DNA of 64,000 nucleotides from Amycolatopsis azurea DSM 43854 (GTDB lineage Bacteria > Actinomycetota > Actinomycetes > Mycobacteriales > Pseudonocardiaceae). Positions 59,784 to 64,000 of this stretch are shown here, in pieces. The stretch lies in contig NZ_MUXN01000001.1 in NCBI RefSeq assembly GCF_001995215.1, positions 309,672 through 373,671 on the forward strand. Reading direction: 5' to 3'. Numbering within the stretch: position 1 is the stretch's first letter; every line of letters starts with the position of its first letter. The position numbers and the translations under genes were made by a program. The notes under the pieces are model-generated. The model was not told where the DNA came from and did no database searches. It worked only from the letters and a program-made list of their open reading frames with translations.

Positions 59784-60266
59784 TCAGGCGGCCGGTGCCT
59801 CGACCTGCAGCGACCAGATCGCCGTCGTGACCGCTTCGGCGTCCTCGGGACGTCCGGTCTGGCTGATCACCGAAGCCTGCGCGACCTCGACGACGAGGAT
59901 CTGGTCGTCGGGTTTCGGCGTCGTCACGGTGTAGGCGAACCGGTCGAGCGACGTGATGATGTCCTGCTTGAGTTCCTGCGGCTCGCCCTGGCCGTTCACG
60001 TACTGCACCGTGACCTTCCACGGCGTTTCCGCGATCGCGCTCGGCACCGAGATCTGCACCGGCTTCCCCGGCCGGACCCGCAGCTTGCCCGCGGAGTCGG
60101 GCCTGGTGGTGCACTGGGCGCTCTTGATGTCGCACGACGCCAGCGGGGCGACGTTCACCGCCTTCCCGTCGGCGAAGAAGGTCACCTCTTCGGGGCCGGG
60201 GGCCGAGCAACCGGCCACCACGAAACCACCCGCCGCGAGCAGGGCCAAAATACGAAGTCGCCGCAT
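59784..60266 (-). CDS. DUF2771 lipoprotein (Rv0875c-like)
   Basis: 160 residues from ATG 60266. Lipobox VVAGC (Cys about 20), then an immunoglobulin-like beta domain with two cysteines (CDIKSAQC), VTFFADGKAVNVAP, and KVTVQYVNGQGEPQELKQDI. It corresponds to M. tuberculosis Rv0875c beside the MFS gene. Function unknown. It lies 10 bp after the MFS gene in the same direction. Confidence 0.88.
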   Translation of the reverse strand: MRRLRILALLAAGGFVVAGCSAPGPEEVTFFADGKAVNVAPLASCDIKSAQCTTRPDSAGKLRVRPGKPVQISVPSAIAETPWKVTVQYVNGQGEPQELKQDIITSLDRFAYTVTTPKPDDQILVVEVAQASVISQTGRPEDAEAVTTAIWSLQVEAPAA

Positions 60267-60276
60267 ACGGTGCAGA

Positions 60277-62208
60277 TTACGAGCCCGGCCGCCACCGGGA
60301 GTCACCGGCCTCCGAGGGGATGGGCGATTCGCTGGTCGGCTCCGGGCGCAGCGGCCGGTCGCCGCCGAGGCCCGGGACGAGCGAGGTGCCGCGCCGGACC
60401 ATGAACGTCTGCGTGAACCCGACGGCAAGCAGGATCGACAGCACCAGGAACCCGATCCAGTACGTCGGCGGCAGCAGCAGGCCGACGGCGCCGCCGAAGC
60501 ACCAGGCCATCTGCAGCACGGTCTCGGACCGGCCGAACGCCGACGCGCGCGACTCCTCCGGGAGGTCTTCCTGGATGACGGCGTCGAGGCTGATCTTCGC
60601 CAGCGCGCTCGCGGTCGCGCCGACGAGCGCGACGATCGCGGCCGTCGCCAGCCCGGCCGCCACGGTCGCGATGATCGACATACCGAGGCAGGCCCCGACG
60701 CAGGCCAGGATCACCTGATCCGGTTTGCCGAAGTGCAGCCGCGAACCCAGCGCGTTCCCGAGGAAACCGCCCGCCCCGGCCGCGGCGCCGATGACACCGA
60801 GCAGCAGCAGCTGGTTGAACGGGCTCTGCCCGCTGCCCTCGGTCTGCGCCTTCACCGCGAACGCGGAGAACATCATCAGGAACCCGGTCAGCACCCGGAC
60901 GGACCCGTTGCCCCACAGCGAGACGACGATGTGCCGTCCCATCGGCTGACGCTGCTTCTTGACCCGCCGCTCCGGATGCGCGGACAGCGACGCGGGCACC
61001 TCGCCCTCGGTCACCTCGACCCAGGCCGGGATCCGCATCGACTGCACCGCGGCCGCGATACAGATCGCCACGGTGAACCACAGCGCGCCCTGCGAACCCC
61101 ACAACGCGTTGAACCCGCTGGCCAGCGCGCCGAACGCGCCGGCGGCGACCAGGCCGAACACGGTGAGCCGGGCGTTCGTCTTCGACAGCGTGATCTCGGG
61201 TGGCAGCACCCGCGGCGTCACCGCCGACTTGAGCACGGTGAACGACTTCGACAGCACCATCATGCCGAGCGCCGCCGGGTACAGGAGCCAGTCGTCGAAG
61301 TGCAGCGCCATCACGACGGCCATCAGCGCCTGCCCCGCCGAGGACACGCACATCGCGAGCCTGCGGCCGCGCTGGATCTTGTCCAGCGCCGGGCCGATCA
61401 CCGGCGCGACCAGCGCGAACGGGGCGATCGTGATGAGCAGGTAGAGCGCGACCTTGCCCTTGCTCTCCCCGCTGGTGGCGGCGAAGAACAGCGTGTTGGC
61501 CAGCGCGATCGCCATCGCGGCGTCGCTGGCGTAGTTCAGCATCACCGCGTACGTCAGCGAGGTCAGGCCCGATTTGTCGGCGCCGTCCGCCTTCGTCGCG
61601 CGCTGGAAGGCGCCGACGGCCTGCCCGGTGAGCTGACGGCTGCGCATCGCCGCGACCCGGGTGACCGTGATCTTCTTCGGCATCTTCGGCAGGGAGCCCG
61701 CTCGCGGCGGGACCGCGGTCGTCGGGTTCTCGTGCGGGGGCTCCGGCACTTCACGTGGCTCGCCCGCGTAGCCGCCGGTGTCGTAGTGGTCGTACTCGCC
61801 GCTGCCCGGCGGATGCTCGTCGTAGAACCCGCCAGGACGACGCCGGACGGGTTCGGTCTGCCGCTGCGCGGGATCCGGGTACGGCCGCGCGCCCCGGGGA
61901 GGCGTGTGCGGTGGCCGGGGCGGCGGCTGGTGGTGCCCCATCGGGATCGCGCCGGTCCGCGCTTCGTCGGCGGTCGGCCCGGCCGGATACGGCTGGTGCT
62001 GGTACTGGGGCTGAGGACGGGCCGCACGCGGCGGGGGCGGCGGCACCGGCTGCTGGTCGACCCGGGTGGGCGGCGGCGCGGACCAGCTGCGCGCCTGCGG
62101 GGCGCCGGGCTCCGGTGTCCACTTGCGCTTGCTCTTGCGGCCGCGCTCCTTGCCCGACCGGCCGGAACGCGTGCCGTCGGGTCCAGAGTTCGAGCCGAAG
62201 ATTCCCAC
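60277..62208 (-). CDS. MFS transporter with long N-terminal extension (Rv0876c-like)
   Basis: 643 residues from GTG 62208, which follows AGGA; an in-frame GTG at 62253 would add 15 residues. The first 190 residues are basic, proline-rich and disordered, an unusual cytosolic extension. Twelve hydrophobic segments follow, with MFS-type loops (GPALDKIQRGRRLAM; GSRLHFGKPDQ). The substrate is unknown. The order MFS, DUF2771 lipoprotein equals Rv0876c-Rv0875c. Confidence 0.9.
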   Translation of the reverse strand: MGIFGSNSGPDGTRSGRSGKERGRKSKRKWTPEPGAPQARSWSAPPPTRVDQQPVPPPPPRAARPQPQYQHQPYPAGPTADEARTGAIPMGHHQPPPRPPHTPPRGARPYPDPAQRQTEPVRRRPGGFYDEHPPGSGEYDHYDTGGYAGEPREVPEPPHENPTTAVPPRAGSLPKMPKKITVTRVAAMRSRQLTGQAVGAFQRATKADGADKSGLTSLTYAVMLNYASDAAMAIALANTLFFAATSGESKGKVALYLLITIAPFALVAPVIGPALDKIQRGRRLAMCVSSAGQALMAVVMALHFDDWLLYPAALGMMVLSKSFTVLKSAVTPRVLPPEITLSKTNARLTVFGLVAAGAFGALASGFNALWGSQGALWFTVAICIAAAVQSMRIPAWVEVTEGEVPASLSAHPERRVKKQRQPMGRHIVVSLWGNGSVRVLTGFLMMFSAFAVKAQTEGSGQSPFNQLLLLGVIGAAAGAGGFLGNALGSRLHFGKPDQVILACVGACLGMSIIATVAAGLATAAIVALVGATASALAKISLDAVIQEDLPEESRASAFGRSETVLQMAWCFGGAVGLLLPPTYWIGFLVLSILLAVGFTQTFMVRRGTSLVPGLGGDRPLRPEPTSESPIPSEAGDSRWRPGS

Positions 62209-62259
62209 CAGCCAATCCTGCCTTACGCGGGGGTCGCTTCGCGCGTTCACCACTGCTTT

Positions 62260-63024
62260 CTAGGAGTTCGGGACGAACTTCACCCGGAACATCTTGGGCC
62301 AGAGCTTGCCGGTGATCAGGAATTCGCCGGTCCCGGGCACCGCCGCGATGCCGTTGAGGACGTCGGCGGAACCCCGTTCCCCGGGCGTGAGGAGCCCCGA
62401 CGCGTCGATCTCGCCGGTGACCCGCCCGGTCGCGGCGTCGATCCGCAGGATCCGGTCGGTCTGCCAGACGTTCGCGTACACCGAGTCCCCGACGCATTCC
62501 AGCTCGTTCAGCTGGTCACGCCCGACATCGACGCTGCCCGTCGGCGCGAAGGACACGGGATCGCGGAAGGTCAGCCTCGACGAGCCGTCGCTCATCACCA
62601 GCCTGCCGTTCTGGTGGCACAGGCCCCAGCCCTCGCCGGTGTAGGTCACGCGCCTGCGCTCGGCCAGTGTCTTGGCGTCGCGTTCGATCGCGACGCCGTC
62701 CTGCCAGGTGATCTGCCAGGCCGTCGGCCCGAGCACGGTGATGCCCTCGCCGAAGAGTCCCGGCAGCTCCTGCCGGACCGACGGCGCCGCACCCGCGGGC
62801 CCGGCCCGCATCGACGACTTCCCGACCAGGCCGGTTCCCTCGTACAGCGTCTCGCCGGAGAACTCGAGGCCCTGGGTGAAGGCGCCCGGATCGTGGGGCA
62901 GTTCCGAGAGGACCTGCACCTTCAGTTTCTCCGGAGCGGGCGGCGCGGCGTCGCTCCCCGGCGCGGCGGCGCAGCCACCGAGGACGGCGGCCAGCAGGAG
63001 CGAGGTGGTCATCAGCGTGCGCAC
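62260..63024 (-). CDS. Secreted glutaminyl-peptide cyclotransferase
   Basis: 254 residues; lipobox LGGC near residue 17, so a surface lipoprotein. Five-bladed propeller of the plant/bacterial QC family: LPHDPGAFTQGLEFSGETLYEGTGLVGKSS, WGLCHQNGRLVMSDGSSRL, QLNELECVGDSVYANVWQTDRILRID and ADVLNGIAA with the conserved Glu and Asn residues. It turns N-terminal Gln into pyroglutamate. GTG 63024 is preferred to ATG 63012; a CAGGCT box six bases before it suggests a leaderless message. It is divergent from the DUF3027 gene by 49 bp. Confidence 0.9.
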   Translation of the reverse strand: MRTLMTTSLLLAAVLGGCAAAPGSDAAPPAPEKLKVQVLSELPHDPGAFTQGLEFSGETLYEGTGLVGKSSMRAGPAGAAPSVRQELPGLFGEGITVLGPTAWQITWQDGVAIERDAKTLAERRRVTYTGEGWGLCHQNGRLVMSDGSSRLTFRDPVSFAPTGSVDVGRDQLNELECVGDSVYANVWQTDRILRIDAATGRVTGEIDASGLLTPGERGSADVLNGIAAVPGTGEFLITGKLWPKMFRVKFVPNS

Positions 63025-63073
63025 GCGGACAGCCTGACACGGACCGCGATATCGCGTGCGGCAGAATGGGGGC

Positions 63074-64000
63074 ATGACCCTGCTGTTGACCCTGGACGAC
63101 GGCTCTATCCAGCGCAAACTCGCCGAGGCGGTCGATCAGGCCCGCGCGGCGGTGCTGGAGGACGCCGGTGCCGAACAGGTCGGCGCGCACGTCGGCGTGG
63201 ACCGGGAGGACGCGGTTTCCGCGAGCCACCTGTTCGAGGCGACCGTGACGGGGTATCGCGGCTGGCGCTGGTCGGTGACGGTCGCGCTCGCCGGTGAGGA
63301 CGAGCCGGTCACGGTCAGCGAGGTCGTGCTCATCCCAGGTCCGGACGCGCGGGTCGCGCCGGCGTGGGTGCCGTGGGACCGCCGCGTCCAGGCGGGCGAC
63401 CTCGGCGTCGGCGACATCTTCCCGGTGGAGAAGGACGACCCCCGGCTCGCCCCGGCGTACCTGGAGTCCGACGACCCCGCGGTCGAAGCGGTCGCCAAGG
63501 AGACCGGCCTCGGCCGGGTCCACGTGCTGTCCCGGCACGGCAGGCTCGACGCCGCCGCCCGCTGGCACGGCGGCGAGTTCGGCCCGCGTTCGGACATGGC
63601 GCGCAGCGCGCCGGACGTCTGCGGGAGCTGCGGGTTCTTCGTGTCGCTCGCGGGGTCGCTCAGCGCGGCCTTCGGCGCGTGCACCAACGACATCTCCCCG
63701 GCGGACGGCCACGTCGTCGACATCGAGTACGGCTGCGGCGCGCACTCCGAGATCGAGGTCGAGGTGACCTCGTCGGTGCCGGTGGCGGAACTGGTCTACG
63801 ACGACTCGCTGATGGACTTCGAGCCCGCGCCCGAGGCGCCCGCCGAGCCCGTCGCGGCTGAGCCCGCCGCTGCCGAGACCGCCGCGCCCGAGGCCGAGGT
63901 CGCTGAAGCCGTTGCGGCCGAGCCCGCGGAAGCCACGGTCGTCGACGAGTCCGAGGCCCCGGTCGCCGAGGTGCCCGAGACCGCCGAGGTCCAGCCGGAG
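63074..64000 (+). CDS. DUF3027 protein (Rv0883c-like), 3' end cut off
   Basis: At least 309 residues from ATG 63074 with no stop before the window end. The first 250 residues are the DUF3027 domain: AVDQARAAVLEDAGAEQVGAHVG, ATVTGYRGWRWSVTVALAG, APAWVPWDRRVQAGDLGVGD and a cysteine set (DVCGSCGFFVSL, FGACTND, EYGCGAHSE) that may hold zinc. The visible tail is a repetitive Ala/Glu/Pro/Val segment. Function unknown. CAGAAT six bases before the ATG suggests a leaderless start. Confidence 0.88.
   Translation, partial: MTLLLTLDDGSIQRKLAEAVDQARAAVLEDAGAEQVGAHVGVDREDAVSASHLFEATVTGYRGWRWSVTVALAGEDEPVTVSEVVLIPGPDARVAPAWVPWDRRVQAGDLGVGDIFPVEKDDPRLAPAYLESDDPAVEAVAKETGLGRVHVLSRHGRLDAAARWHGGEFGPRSDMARSAPDVCGSCGFFVSLAGSLSAAFGACTNDISPADGHVVDIEYGCGAHSEIEVEVTSSVPVAELVYDDSLMDFEPAPEAPAEPVAAEPAAAETAAPEAEVAEAVAAEPAEATVVDESEAPVAEVPETAEVQPE

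Noticed and set aside
59953..63297. 1114-codon plus-strand open frame
   Set aside because: Antisense to the DUF2771, MFS and cyclotransferase genes; no motifs.

Overview
The window is a 64 kb piece of a high-GC actinobacterial chromosome, most likely Pseudonocardiaceae and probably Amycolatopsis-like. The reasons are a coding GC near 65-70%, many GTG/TTG starts, leaderless promoters (a TANNNT box 6-7 nt before the start codon), conservon (Cvn/Roadblock/DUF742/MglA-like) loci, a SARP regulator, an rpf gene, and rare TTA codons. Gene content and order, recalled from memory and not searched, follow the Mycobacterium tuberculosis Rv0861c-Rv0883c backbone: XPB helicase, helicase-C-like protein, small Rv0863-like protein, moaC, mog, moaE, rpfA, moaD, moaA, YccF, cspB-like, DUF2771 lipoprotein, MFS and DUF3027. 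This backbone is opened up by several accessory blocks.

Layout. 1-9.2 kb: a possible type VII-type protein cut by the window edge, PspC, an RlaP-type nucleotidyltransferase coupled to a PheC-like periplasmic dehydratase, two secreted proteins (an acidic one and an M23 peptidase), menC and a large SARP regulator. 9.5-14 kb: a DUF4253 gene behind two LexA-like boxes, a cluster of perfect hairpin repeats, XPB helicase, an LppU-like protein and an orphan solute-binding lipoprotein. 14-31.5 kb: an orphan conservon kinase, cutC, benzoylformate decarboxylase, a five-gene SsuA/NMT1-type ABC transporter with two related binding proteins, a complete cvnABCD operon and a partial cvnBC pair. 31.8-32.4 kb: a HicA-like small-gene pair. 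32.4-47.1 kb: backbone genes plus a molybdenum block (moaC-mog-moaE, moaD-moaA, a Mop/HTH protein, modABC) around rpfA with its probable c-di-AMP riboswitch. 47.1-49.9 kb: HAD, phosphoesterase, YccF and PhzF genes.

49.95-53.52 kb is the most unusual part. A 3.45 kb segment of clearly lower GC lies between two 60-bp direct repeats (59/60 identical). It carries a two-TM GAF-like protein, a short radical SAM enzyme and a CMP/dCMP-type deaminase as one unit. Removing the segment with one repeat would leave about 140 bp between the divergent phzF and fadD genes. It is the best candidate for a transferred, undescribed three-gene system.

53.5-64 kb: fadD-type acyl-CoA synthetase, a secreted HAF-repeat protein, the R2lox/TetR pair (all six metal ligands and the Val/Tyr cross-link pair present), then backbone genes up to a DUF3027 gene cut by the window end. 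No rRNA, tRNA or CRISPR array was seen. Long perfect intergenic hairpins recur as families in several gaps and probably serve as terminators.
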